Below, piece by piece: positions 1 through 8,123 of a DNA stretch of 44,063 nucleotides (positions are counted from its first letter, which is position 1; the number at the start of each line of letters is the position of its first letter). This stretch comes from an uncultured Porphyromonadaceae bacterium (GTDB lineage: Bacteria > Bacteroidota > Bacteroidia > Bacteroidales > Muribaculaceae), in NCBI GenBank assembly GCA_937921035.1, contig CALEUL010000005.1:1-44063 (forward strand). Direction: 5' to 3'. The position numbers and the translations under genes are program-made. The notes under the pieces were generated by a model, which saw nothing but the letters and a program-made list of their open reading frames with translations, was not told where the DNA came from and searched no databases.

Positions 1-19
1 TTTAGCCAGTTTAGACTAT

Positions 20-53
20 AAAAAGAGACTGTCCAAACTTGTTAGACAGTCTC
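20..53 (-). terminator. Rho-independent terminator after the TonB-like gene
   Basis: A perfect 9-bp stem (GAGACTGTC at 25-33 with GACAGTCTC at 45-53, 11-nt loop) is followed on the minus strand by a T run (complement of the A run at 21-24 and beyond). It lies downstream of the minus-strand gene at 171-839. Confidence 0.7.
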
Positions 54-72
54 ATGTCAAAGTCCTGATATA

Positions 73-167
73 CAGCCCCGGAGTGGGCTGAACTTGCAAC
101 CTGTCCGTGTGCAACCCCGCCGGGGTTGATTGTGAGATTTGACTGTTCCACGGACGACAAGCGTCCG
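73..167. repeat. Cluster of three GC-rich intergenic hairpins
   Basis: Three consecutive inverted repeats fill the 3' flank of the TonB-like gene: CAGCCC/GGGCTG at 73-78/85-90, CAACCCC/GGGGTTG at 112-118/122-128, and CGGACG/CGTCCG at 151-156/162-167. With the terminator at 20-53 they form a row of four stems with no coding potential. A dispersed intergenic repeat is one possible explanation, but copy number cannot be judged from this window. Confidence 0.5.
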
Positions 168-170
168 CGG

Positions 171-839
171 TTATTTAGATTTATGGCCTCCGGCCATTCC
201 CGAGATTTCTGAACCTTCTCCTCTTATAAATATCGCGCCGGGTTCTTTGAATCTTATCGGAAGGAGATAGCGAAGGCTTTGCTTTCGGGGGGTATAGTAT
301 TTAACACGGAATTTTGGCAACGCATTTACAAGTCTTAATGCCTCTTCATTGGCAGCCTCGTTTTTGCTTGGCCGCATAATCTCCGGGTTGCTGATCGAGC
401 CATCGGGATGAATGATAAATGTAACAATCACTCTTTCTGAGCCTTTAAAATCCTCAGGCACTTTGATATTTGCATCAATCCATTCTTTTAGTTTTCCGTT
501 GCCTCCGGGAAACTCGCAGCGAGGGTCAACGTTAACCAGGAACTTGCGCGCTTCCGCTTTTATTTGAGCAAGACATTCCGGCGATACTGTAAAAAATAAG
601 GCGCGGTTTCCATACTCGTCGTTCTTTACCTCCGCCTTTTGAATAGAATCTGCCGGCACCATATCAATACAAGGCCCTGCAATCCATTCATTATTGAAAT
701 AGTAAAAAACAGTTTTGCACTCCTGTTCTGTAAGAGGAAACTGTATTTCTCTTACAATGCTGTCATTCTCGCAGTAATTCTGCGCGAAAGCTAAACATGC
801 CTGAACGATAATCGATGAAATTAAAATCAGCTTCTTCAT
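171..839 (-). CDS. Secreted protein with TonB C-terminal domain
   Basis: 222 aa. The start is placed at the ATG at 839 because it gives a clean signal peptide (MKKLILISS... cleaved near AFA|Q, residue 19/20); an in-frame upstream extension to 974 only adds an unrelated 45-residue leader. Residues about 107-198 match the TonB C-terminal fold: an FPGG motif (110-113), then a strand-rich VIVTFIIHPDGSI segment and the following ALPKF helix region. Family members contact TonB-dependent receptors in the periplasm. This protein has no N-terminal membrane anchor or proline-rich linker, so it is not a classical TonB; free periplasmic TonB_C proteins of unknown job are common in Bacteroidales. A TAACTTTG (-7 type) box on the minus strand at 893-900 could drive it. 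The last 20 residues after the domain are unassigned. Confidence 0.8.
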   Translation of the reverse strand: MKKLILISSIIVQACLAFAQNYCENDSIVREIQFPLTEQECKTVFYYFNNEWIAGPCIDMVPADSIQKAEVKNDEYGNRALFFTVSPECLAQIKAEARKFLVNVDPRCEFPGGNGKLKEWIDANIKVPEDFKGSERVIVTFIIHPDGSISNPEIMRPSKNEAANEEALRLVNALPKFRVKYYTPRKQSLRYLLPIRFKEPGAIFIRGEGSEISGMAGGHKSK

Positions 840-1021
840 ATAACCTATTCTCATTTTATAATGTCGTGGATCGGTCAAACCCTCTCCGACGGCAAAGTTA
901 GCATGAAGATATGAATTTGGTCTTAACAAATGTATAGACCGCCTTATTTTTTGATAAAATCGATACTGAGCCATAAGTAATTACAAAGTTAGCAAAATTT
1001 TTCTCAATGATCTGCTATTCA

Positions 1022-1057
1022 CACAAAAGGCTGCGCCGTAGGGCGCAGCCTTTTGTG
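1022..1057 (-). terminator. Strong terminator after the amidase gene (potentially bidirectional)
   Basis: A perfect 16-bp stem (1022-1037 with 1042-1057) with loop GTAG; the stem ends in a four-T run before GTG. It starts 16 nt past the amidase stop codon at 1073. The stem is symmetrical, so it could also stop plus-strand transcription. Confidence 0.85.
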
Positions 1058-1072
1058 GATTGTGTAGTCAGA

Positions 1073-4000
1073 TTATTTTACAAGAACTTTTGTAACGGCA
1101 GTGCCCTGACGACGGATATAGATGCCGGGAGCGAGGTTGCCGTTTACGCGCATACCCTGCAGGTTATAGTACTCAACGGGGGCTGCATTGTCGGTTGCTT
1201 CGATTTCGTTCACGGCGTCAACCTTGCCAAGCACATCGGTTGCGGCAGTTGCCACAACGGCAGCTGGCTGGGGAACAGCATATACGCTGAGTTTGCTGCG
1301 CGTTGCAACATACAGACGGCCTGCACGGTCAAATGCCATCTGGTAGGCATCCGCAGTGTTGTTCATGTTGTAAACGAAGTATTCTTCCATTTTGAAGACA
1401 GGTTCCCATGTAATGCGGAACAGGTGGAGCGAGCCGGTAGCATCGGTAACTGCCATGATGCTGCCGTCGGCGTTTACTGCAAGTGCGCCGTCGCCACCAT
1501 TGATTTCATCCTTGAAATCCTTGCCGGAGTTGGCGAGGATATTGCTGTCGTAGTCGGCAATGAGGAATACGGGCACGCCGGCGGCGTTGTTGCCTGCGCC
1601 GCGAACCTGGCTAAGGAAGAGGGCCTTGTCATTGGCATACACGTTAACGTTACCGTTGATAAGATACGGCGACAGAACCGGGAATTCCTCGCTGGGTACG
1701 TCGGAGATTAAGCCATCCTCGGGAAGATCGTACGCTACCATAGACAAGTTGTAGTCATCGGGATAATCTTCCTGGAATGAATAGAGCTTGCCGTTGTGTG
1801 CCCACATGCCGGAAGTGGAGCCTGCGATAATCTTGCCTTCTGCATTGGTGATGCAGCCGTTTGCAGGATTCTGGGTGCCCTGGAACATGCGCACTACGGG
1901 AGTCTCTGGCTGTGCGGGATCGAAGATATAGATACCGCCCTGTGCGTCGCCCCAGTCGGCTACCATGATGCGGCCGTCGGGCAGAGGTGCCAGACGCCAG
2001 CAGGATGCGCCCACACTGTGGTCCCAGCCGTAGTTCTGGTACGGAGTCTCGTTAAGGCTTTCGAGTGCGGGATTGTAGAGATACAGACCGCGGCTGCCGC
2101 TCTTCAGCGAGGTATATACGGTTCCGAAGTAAGGCGATGCCTCGTTGTCGTCTACGGTAACGCCGTTGAATTCGTCCACTACTTCGGAGAGGGTCTTGAC
2201 GCCCCCTACGCTTTCATTCTCTACGAGAACCGACCATGTGTAGGCATTGCCGGCAAGATCGGCGCTGCTTACGGCCACGGTGTTCTCGCCCTTATCGTAG
2301 CTGCCGGCTGCAAGCGTTACGGTGCTGGTGGCATCGCTAACGTCGGTAAGGAGGATGCTTGCCTTGCCGGGGGCTGTCATACTGAAGCTGAGGTCATAGC
2401 CGTCGGTGCCGGGTACAGACTTCAGGTTATAGGCGTATGCGGGTTCTACGACGGGCTGCTCTACACCCTTGGTGGTGAAGCGCGAGATGCGCCCGTTACG
2501 AACTATGTACATAACCATATCGGCGCCCGTAACTTCGCCCTCGTCGTCAAACGTTACGTCGGTGCGGCCTACTGCGGCAGCTCCGCTGAGTGCATCGGCG
2601 GAAAGATCGGTGCCGGTGGTGTTGAGCGCACGGGCATTATCGAGGCCGTTGGAAATGTCGAACAGCCTGATACCGTTGTTATTTCCGTTTTCATCTACAG
2701 AAGGTGCAACCATCATGGAACGTCCGGCATAGCGGAAGTAGCCTGCCTGTTCAGATGACGAGGGAATGAGGTCGGAGGATACTTCGCCTTCCAGATGCAT
2801 CTTCTCTATCGTATACTGACGCGGCTGAACCATCGGCGAATCAGTGATGAAGCTGCCGGGCGTTACAGGAGATGTGGTGAAGGTAAAGTGGCCGAGGCCG
2901 TCGCCAACGAAGTAATCGCATACGCTTATGTCGTTGCTGAACGATTCGGATGATTTCTTGCCTTCTACTACGTCGATAATGGAGAAGAAGATTTTGTGAT
3001 CGTAATAGAACGAAGCCGACGAGAGAAGCATGCGGCCTTCGTCGAATGTGCCGGAATATGCCATCGAGCCGCCGGTCCATGCCTTGTAGAGATTACCGGT
3101 CATCTGTGTTGTGAACCAGATTTTGGGAGCGCCTGTAGGCAGGCCCTCGTCGTCGTTCTGCCAGCGGTAGATGTTGCACTCGCCGCGTGTCTCGCCTTCC
3201 TCTACTTCGGAATCGAGCAGGTGGCAGAGTTCCTCTGCACAGCCGATAAGTACGCCGTCGCTTGTAACCTGGATGTCGGAGATTGCATATTCGGTGCCTT
3301 CGGCGCCCGTAACGTCAAGGTTGGCAAGAGTGGTAAGACGGTTGGCGTCGATAACGAGAACGGTAGGAACACGTTCAGCATCAACAGCGAGGACATACAG
3401 CCTGTCGCCGCGGCAGATTACACGACGGACTTCCTTGCCTTCCAGTGCGGCAAATTTCTTATCGGTGATATTGCGCTTGAAAGCATAGGAATCGGAAGGT
3501 ACGATTGCCTTCGCGCCGGCTGCCTCGTCGGGATAGTCGTAGTACTGTATGGCCGGCGGAATGTAGCTCTCGCTTTCAAGATATACGCGGGGATAGGTTG
3601 TTTTGGAAGCCTCCACAGTAAATGGACCGCAGTAGTCCTCGTGCGCGGGCTTGTAACCGGGAGCCGTAACTGCAATTGTGTATTGGCCCGGTTCAAGACG
3701 CGGGAACACGAAAGCACCGTTCCATTCATCGTCGGTGGTGTATCGGCTCACCTCTGTGCCGTCCTTATACAGCACAACCTCGGCGTTGTTGATAGGCATC
3801 TTGGCGTCGGGCGATGTTGCCGAGCAGTGGTAGTAGTCGTGTTTGAAACGCTCGTGCAGGTCGCGCACGATACCATAGAGTTCGCCGTATTTCTCGGTTT
3901 CGAGGCCGAAGACTGCTGCCAGACCGTGTGCGTAGCCTGTGCCTTCGTGGCGGCATACGTCCACGTTCATGGCGCGGTGGCGTGCGGGCTGGTAAGTATG

Positions 4001-4756
4001 GAAGTAACCTTCGCACAGGAAGCCTTTTACGCCGTGGCGAAGTACGCCATAGTAACCCTTGTAGTGTTTGCCGTCGATGTAACCGTCAACGTAGTCGCCG
4101 TTCCAGAAGTCGATGTCATAGTAGAGTGCGACACTGGTCATGGAATAATTGCTCCAGCACTGGTGTTCGTCCTGGTATGCGAAAGGCCAGACTGTGCGAA
4201 CGGCATCGTCGGAACCTTCTACAGAGGCCGTTTTGTTCTCGCCACGGACAAACAGAGCCGGATAGTTGGTGTTGTTGCCGTCCACATGGGCGTTGGAATG
4301 TACAGAGATAAAGAAGTCGAAATTGTTACGCTCCACCTCACATGCTATTTCGTAGAGGCTGCGGTTGTAAGCCTCTTCATCGCCTGTGCCGACTGGATAC
4401 GGGCCAAGTTTCACATGGCTCATCACAATGTTGTTGCGCATATCCAGGGCGGCGCCGAGGCGTGCGGGATTCGGGTTGTCCTGGTTGAGTGTGCGGTCTA
4501 TTTTAAGACCGTATTCCTCGAGTTTGTCTACAAGGCCGAAGCATTTCCACAGGTTTGTGTTGGATTCGAAGAAACCGGTGGTATCGGGATTAGCCGTGTT
4601 GTACGGGCCGTGTTTGATGGTAGACATGGCACGGTCGCCGCCGGTCCATGAACCGTGGCCGGGATTGACATAAATGCGCAGCTCGTCGGCTGTCTTGGCA
4701 TTTGCGGCAGTAGCGGCCACGAGCAATGCCGAAAGAAGAATAGTCCTTAGTTTCAT
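1073..4756 (-). CDS. Giant secreted N-acetylmuramoyl-L-alanine amidase with beta-propeller-like region and C-terminal sorting-like tail
   Basis: 1227 aa. A signal peptide (1-20) is followed by an Amidase_3 zinc amidase domain at about 25-285: H34 in the NPGHG motif, E64 and H153 as metal ligands, and E249 in LCEGYFH as catalytic glutamate. Such enzymes cut the bond between muramic acid and the stem peptide of peptidoglycan. A carboxypeptidase-regulatory-like (CnaB-type) beta domain follows at about 310-390, then roughly 750 residues of strand-rich repeats resembling propeller blades. The last about 35 residues (YYNLQGMRV...PGIYI...KVLVK) resemble the Bacteroidales C-terminal module used for T9SS export. 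The gene is second in a two-gene unit, 5 nt after the propeller-like gene, and is closed by a strong terminator. Amidase activity is well supported by the motifs; T9SS export is inferred. Most single-domain amidases are 200-500 aa, so this is unusually large. Confidence 0.85.
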   Translation of the reverse strand: MKLRTILLSALLVAATAANAKTADELRIYVNPGHGSWTGGDRAMSTIKHGPYNTANPDTTGFFESNTNLWKCFGLVDKLEEYGLKIDRTLNQDNPNPARLGAALDMRNNIVMSHVKLGPYPVGTGDEEAYNRSLYEIACEVERNNFDFFISVHSNAHVDGNNTNYPALFVRGENKTASVEGSDDAVRTVWPFAYQDEHQCWSNYSMTSVALYYDIDFWNGDYVDGYIDGKHYKGYYGVLRHGVKGFLCEGYFHTYQPARHRAMNVDVCRHEGTGYAHGLAAVFGLETEKYGELYGIVRDLHERFKHDYYHCSATSPDAKMPINNAEVVLYKDGTEVSRYTTDDEWNGAFVFPRLEPGQYTIAVTAPGYKPAHEDYCGPFTVEASKTTYPRVYLESESYIPPAIQYYDYPDEAAGAKAIVPSDSYAFKRNITDKKFAALEGKEVRRVICRGDRLYVLAVDAERVPTVLVIDANRLTTLANLDVTGAEGTEYAISDIQVTSDGVLIGCAEELCHLLDSEVEEGETRGECNIYRWQNDDEGLPTGAPKIWFTTQMTGNLYKAWTGGSMAYSGTFDEGRMLLSSASFYYDHKIFFSIIDVVEGKKSSESFSNDISVCDYFVGDGLGHFTFTTSPVTPGSFITDSPMVQPRQYTIEKMHLEGEVSSDLIPSSSEQAGYFRYAGRSMMVAPSVDENGNNNGIRLFDISNGLDNARALNTTGTDLSADALSGAAAVGRTDVTFDDEGEVTGADMVMYIVRNGRISRFTTKGVEQPVVEPAYAYNLKSVPGTDGYDLSFSMTAPGKASILLTDVSDATSTVTLAAGSYDKGENTVAVSSADLAGNAYTWSVLVENESVGGVKTLSEVVDEFNGVTVDDNEASPYFGTVYTSLKSGSRGLYLYNPALESLNETPYQNYGWDHSVGASCWRLAPLPDGRIMVADWGDAQGGIYIFDPAQPETPVVRMFQGTQNPANGCITNAEGKIIAGSTSGMWAHNGKLYSFQEDYPDDYNLSMVAYDLPEDGLISDVPSEEFPVLSPYLINGNVNVYANDKALFLSQVRGAGNNAAGVPVFLIADYDSNILANSGKDFKDEINGGDGALAVNADGSIMAVTDATGSLHLFRITWEPVFKMEEYFVYNMNNTADAYQMAFDRAGRLYVATRSKLSVYAVPQPAAVVATAATDVLGKVDAVNEIEATDNAAPVEYYNLQGMRVNGNLAPGIYIRRQGTAVTKVLVK

Positions 4757-4761
4757 AGCCG

Positions 4762-5676
4762 TTACTTTTTAATGTTAAGAATATATGCTTTGCCGTCGGT
4801 CGTGGTAAATGCAATGCGTCCGGGGGCTGCGGATGGCAGCACGGCAATCAGCGAGTCATCGGTAAGTGTCTGGAATACGGTACCTTCGGCATTGGATGCC
4901 ACGATGCGGCCTTCGTAAGTAACGCGGCCGTCATCCTTTGTCTTCATGCCTACCACGGTGTTGTTGTCGTACCATACAGGGGCGTAGATATAGCCCAGCC
5001 GGTGCATATCCTTGCCCTCGAGGGTGCATGTATATGTGCCGTAGCCTGCGGCGAAGAACAGCAGGCGGTTGCCGTCGGGCGATATAGATGCCCACATATA
5101 GCTCATGCCGTCGGTGCCGAGGGGCGATACAAGACGGCGCTGACCATTCTCGGTTATATAAAGCAGGCCGCGCTCGATGCTCGTAACGGGCCATTGTTTC
5201 TCTACTGCGGCGGGGGTAACGGCGGCACGTACCACTTTGGCACGGCCGTTATCCACTGTCAGGGCAGATACACCGCGCACATCAACAGCTTCAAGACGGT
5301 GCGACGGGGCTGATATCACTCGGTTGCTTGCCTTGGCTATGTCGTAGCTCTTTACGGCCACCAGACGGCGGCTGTTTTTGTCGTAGCTGTGCTCGCGGTA
5401 TACGATGTTGCTGCCGTCGGCAGTGAATGCAAGGTCCATCATGGAGCCTTCTTTAGAGATTGGGGAAACTTTCTGGGTCGTACGGTCGAGTACACTCAGT
5501 GTGCCGTGGAAATCGGTGAATGCCATCGTTTTGGCGTCCGGGCTGAGCAACATCTGCTCGGCCACGACACCCTGTGGCAACTTAACCTTTTCCATAGACA
5601 CAACATCAAGCAGCTGGGCATTCATGGCAAAGGCCGTGAACAGGCTCAGCGACACTGTCAAAATGGTTTTGTTCAT
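4762..5676 (-). CDS. Secreted WD40/PD40-like beta-propeller protein
   Basis: 304 aa with a signal peptide (MNKTILTVSLSLFTAFAMNAQ). The mature part contains recurrent blade-like segments such as LLSPDAKTMAFTD, MDLAFTADGSNIVY and ASISPDGNRLLFF, the SPDG-type signature of PD40/WD40-like propellers seen in TolB and related proteins. No catalytic residues are recognised. It is the first gene of a unit with the giant amidase (5-nt gap), so it probably works with it at the cell surface or in the periplasm, for instance as a binding partner. That link is inference from gene order. A TACATTTG promoter element lies 30 nt upstream. Confidence 0.7.
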   Translation of the reverse strand: MNKTILTVSLSLFTAFAMNAQLLDVVSMEKVKLPQGVVAEQMLLSPDAKTMAFTDFHGTLSVLDRTTQKVSPISKEGSMMDLAFTADGSNIVYREHSYDKNSRRLVAVKSYDIAKASNRVISAPSHRLEAVDVRGVSALTVDNGRAKVVRAAVTPAAVEKQWPVTSIERGLLYITENGQRRLVSPLGTDGMSYMWASISPDGNRLLFFAAGYGTYTCTLEGKDMHRLGYIYAPVWYDNNTVVGMKTKDDGRVTYEGRIVASNAEGTVFQTLTDDSLIAVLPSAAPGRIAFTTTDGKAYILNIKK

Positions 5677-5705
5677 GTCGGATTAGAATTAGGGTTGATT
5701 TGTGG

Positions 5706-5713
5706 CAAATGTA
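5706..5713 (-). promoter_or_regulatory. Putative -7 element of the propeller/amidase unit
   Basis: The minus strand reads TACATTTG, matching the Bacteroidetes TAnnTTTG element, 30 nt upstream of the start at 5676. A matching -33 TTTG at the usual distance is not evident. Confidence 0.45.
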
Positions 5714-5714
5714 C

Positions 5715-5740
5715 GAAAAAAAAAAGCGCGGGAATCGCGT
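5715..5740 (-). terminator. Terminator of the porQ-cmk-ispH operon
   Basis: On the minus strand a short GC stem (CGCG, 5-nt loop, CGCG; 5727-5730 with 5736-5739) is followed by a run of ten T. It lies between the lipoprotein stop at 5782 and the next promoter at 5706. Confidence 0.65.
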
Positions 5741-5781
5741 CTTTCGTTAATTTTTGCAAAATAGTGTATCGGACAGCTAAT

Positions 5782-6069
5782 CTACCTTTCCCCGATTGCC
5801 GGCGCAAGGACTCGTTCGGCTGCCACTGCAAAACTGTCGGCACACGATGGGAAACCGGCGTCGCGAATGGCCGTTTCACGGGCTCGTATGCGTATTATAG
5901 CGCCCTCGCGCTCCATCGTTCCTTCGGGAAACTCCAGTGCCTTCTCCGCCGCATCGCGGCCAGCAGCCGTCGCGGCTCGCAGTTCGGCCTCGTTGGCGTC
6001 GGGGGCGCCGGCGGAACACGAAAGCATAATCAACGGAAAAATACCTATTGCAATATATTTAATATTCAT
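5782..6069 (-). CDS. Small predicted lipoprotein, Ala/Glu-rich
   Basis: 95 aa. The N-terminus is a lipoprotein signal with lipobox LSC (Cys18), so the mature protein should be lipid-anchored. The remainder is a charged, alanine-rich, probably helical stretch with no family recognised. The start codon overlaps the stop of the upstream exonuclease gene by 4 nt, so it is translationally coupled and is the last gene of the porQ operon. Its function is unknown. The lipobox and the coupling are the reasons to treat it as real rather than a chance reading frame. Confidence 0.6.
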   Translation of the reverse strand: MNIKYIAIGIFPLIMLSCSAGAPDANEAELRAATAAGRDAAEKALEFPEGTMEREGAIIRIRARETAIRDAGFPSCADSFAVAAERVLAPAIGER

Positions 6070-6560
6070 AGCAGTATTATTGCCAGCCTCGCGCAGGCCA
6101 AAGCATCGTCGAGGGCATTGTGATGATGTTTAAGGGGTATCGCAAAAAATTCGCACAGCATATCAAGCGATTTAGACGGACACATGCCGCGGGGAATGCT
6201 CCGCCGGGCAGCCTGAAGGGTGCAATACCACTGCTGCGGCTCGTCGAGCTGATAGATGCGGCATGCCGATGCTATGCAACGGGAATCGAATGCAGCGTTA
6301 TGCGCCACGAAAGGCAGATCCTCGAACCACTCCTGCCACTTGCGCCACAGCACGCCGAACGAAGGAGCATCTGCAGTATCGTCTGCTGTGATTCCGTGTA
6401 CGGCCATACATCTGCGCGTATAATACTCTGGTTCGGGGCAAACAAGAGAATAACGGCTGTCCACCACATCGCCGCCGCGCACTTTCACCGCTCCGACGGC
6501 GCAGATGCTCGAAGCCTCGAAATTGGCTGTCTCTACGTCTATCGCGATAAAATCATTCAT
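6066..6560 (-). CDS. DEDDh-family 3'-5' exonuclease (DnaQ/RNase T-like)
   Basis: 164 aa from the ATG at 6560; this start puts the ExoI motif DxE at D8/E10, as is usual. ExoII is HNAAFD with D92, and ExoIII is HHNALDD with H146 and D151, giving the complete DEDDh two-metal catalytic set. Such proteins remove nucleotides from 3' ends, either as proofreading subunits or as stand-alone nucleases in DNA repair or RNA trimming. The protein is only the exonuclease domain, with no polymerase or BRCT extension, so the substrate is undetermined. It overlaps ispH by 8 nt upstream and the small lipoprotein by 4 nt downstream, so it sits inside the porQ operon. Confidence 0.85.
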   Translation of the reverse strand: MNDFIAIDVETANFEASSICAVGAVKVRGGDVVDSRYSLVCPEPEYYTRRCMAVHGITADDTADAPSFGVLWRKWQEWFEDLPFVAHNAAFDSRCIASACRIYQLDEPQQWYCTLQAARRSIPRGMCPSKSLDMLCEFFAIPLKHHHNALDDALACARLAIILL

Positions 6561-7422
6561 CGGCGATAAGTTCCCGGGCCCGGTTTGCCACATCCTCCAT
6601 CAGCCAGCGAGGCGTTGAGGTGGCGCCACAGATGCCTATCGACAAGGCTCCCGCAAGCCATTCGGCCTTGAGTTCGCCCGGATTACCAACAAGATATGTA
6701 CGGCTGTTCTCGGCAAGACACTGGTTGAAAAGCACTTTGCCGTTGCTGCTTTTGGCGCCTGCTACAAAAAGGACTACATCTTTGCCGCGCACAAACGACC
6801 GCAGATGCCCCACGCGGTTGGCTACCTGACGGCAGATGGTATCGTAGGAAAAAAATTTGGCCGACGGACTTTTGCGGCGTTCTATCTCGTCGATAACCTC
6901 CTGAAATCCTTCGAGCGGCTTGGTGGTCTGGGAATACAAGGCTATGTCGCGCGAGAAGTCAACTCGGCCCAGATCGTCGGGATTCTCTATAACGATGGCA
7001 GTTCCCTTGGTCTGACCTACAAGGCCGTTCACCTCGGCATGACCGTTCTTTCCGTAGATGACAATCTGCGAGCGCGTACCTTCGGCATTGTACTCAGCCT
7101 TGATGCGCTGTTGAAGTTTGAGCACCACAGGGCATGTGGCGTCGATAATCTCGATATTGTTGCGGCGCGCAAGCTCGTATGTTTCCGGAGGCTCGCCGTG
7201 TGCGCGCAACAGTACGCGTACATCGTGCAGCGTCGCCAGTTCATCGTGCGTAATAGTAACAAGTCCCTTGCGGCACAGGCGTTCCACCTCGGCGGAATTG
7301 TGCACGATATCGCCAAGGCAGTACAGCGTGCCACCCTTGGCAAGTTCCTCCTCGGCCTTGCGTATGGCGGTTACCACACCGAAGCAGAAGCCGGATTCTT
7401 TGTCTATCTCTATCTCAGCCAA
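6553..7422 (-). CDS. ispH: 4-hydroxy-3-methylbut-2-enyl diphosphate reductase
   Basis: 289 aa, a typical length. IspH carries out the last step of the MEP isoprenoid pathway, reducing HMBPP to IPP and DMAPP with an iron-sulfur cluster. The three cluster cysteines are visible: C13 (GFCFGV), C97 (DATCPVV) and C197 (DTICRQV). The HGEPP motif near residue 75 and the VAGAKSSNG segment also match the family. It overlaps cmk by 8 nt upstream and the exonuclease by 8 nt downstream, indicating translational coupling in the porQ operon. The product feeds undecaprenyl phosphate and menaquinone synthesis. Confidence 0.97.
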   Translation of the reverse strand: MAEIEIDKESGFCFGVVTAIRKAEEELAKGGTLYCLGDIVHNSAEVERLCRKGLVTITHDELATLHDVRVLLRAHGEPPETYELARRNNIEIIDATCPVVLKLQQRIKAEYNAEGTRSQIVIYGKNGHAEVNGLVGQTKGTAIVIENPDDLGRVDFSRDIALYSQTTKPLEGFQEVIDEIERRKSPSAKFFSYDTICRQVANRVGHLRSFVRGKDVVLFVAGAKSSNGKVLFNQCLAENSRTYLVGNPGELKAEWLAGALSIGICGATSTPRWLMEDVANRARELIADE

Positions 7423-8122
7423 GGTTCTGTATCGTTTTATTGAAAAGGTCCAGCAGCCAGCGGTCCTGCTGTTCGGGCGTCATGTCGGAATTGTCGAGAG
7501 CCACGGCATCATCGGCGCGGCGCAGTGGGCTTTCCTCTCGTGTAGTGTCGATATGGTCGCGGTGCACCACATTGGCAAGCACTTCCTCGTAGCTCACTGC
7601 CGATCCTTTGTCCATCAGCTCGCGGAAACGACGCTGTGCGCGTGTTTCGGCGGAGGCATTCACAAAAATCTTGAGTTCGGCGTCGGGAAACACTACCGTA
7701 CCTATATCGCGGCCGTCCATTACGATGCCTCGTTCGCGGCCCATTTCTTTCTGCATGGCAACAAGTGCCTTGCGGACCTCGGCGATGGCTGCGACTGGAG
7801 ATACAGCGTTGCTCACGCGAAGGCGCCGTATTTCGGCCTCTACATCGGCGCCATTGAGCAAGGTATGCTGTGTGCCGTCCGGCTGCGGGGCAAAATCAAC
7901 ATGGATGTCTGGCAGTGCGGCAACGATAGCGGCGCTGCCTGGATTGCCCTCGGCGTCTATCATTCCGTGGTCAAGTGCATACAGCGTTACGGCCCTGTAC
8001 ATTGCGCCGGAATCGATGTACCGGTAACCAACAGCCGATGCAAGGCGGCGGGCCATTGTGCTTTTGCCGGAAGATGAATAGCCGTCGATGGCTATGATGA
8101 TAGGAGTAGTTTTACGGTCCAC
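7415..8122 (-). CDS. cmk: Cytidylate kinase
   Basis: 235 aa. The enzyme phosphorylates CMP and dCMP with ATP, recycling pyrimidine nucleotides. The P-loop GYSSSGKST is at about 14-22, followed by the YRYIDSGAMYRAVT motif that binds the nucleotide and the DGRDIGTVVFPDA motif near the middle; the RRADDAVALD motif near the C-terminus is also typical. The gene begins 1 nt after the porQ stop and overlaps ispH by 8 nt, so the three are very likely cotranscribed. Confidence 0.97.
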   Translation of the reverse strand: MDRKTTPIIIAIDGYSSSGKSTMARRLASAVGYRYIDSGAMYRAVTLYALDHGMIDAEGNPGSAAIVAALPDIHVDFAPQPDGTQHTLLNGADVEAEIRRLRVSNAVSPVAAIAEVRKALVAMQKEMGRERGIVMDGRDIGTVVFPDAELKIFVNASAETRAQRRFRELMDKGSAVSYEEVLANVVHRDHIDTTREESPLRRADDAVALDNSDMTPEQQDRWLLDLFNKTIQNLG

Positions 8123-8123
8123 G

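Noticed and set aside
25..53. Inverted repeat as the end of an insertion sequence
   Set aside because: No transposase or matching second end is seen in the window; the T run and gene position fit a terminator.
840..974. N-terminal extension of the TonB-like protein to 974
   Set aside because: It would bury the signal peptide behind 45 unrelated residues; the ATG at 839 gives a normal secreted protein.
2996..4651. Long plus-strand open frame (551 codons) and others at 1007-2758 inside the amidase gene
   Set aside because: They lie antisense to a gene with clear domain structure and give Cys/Val/Ala-rich translations with no recognisable family; they are composition shadows.
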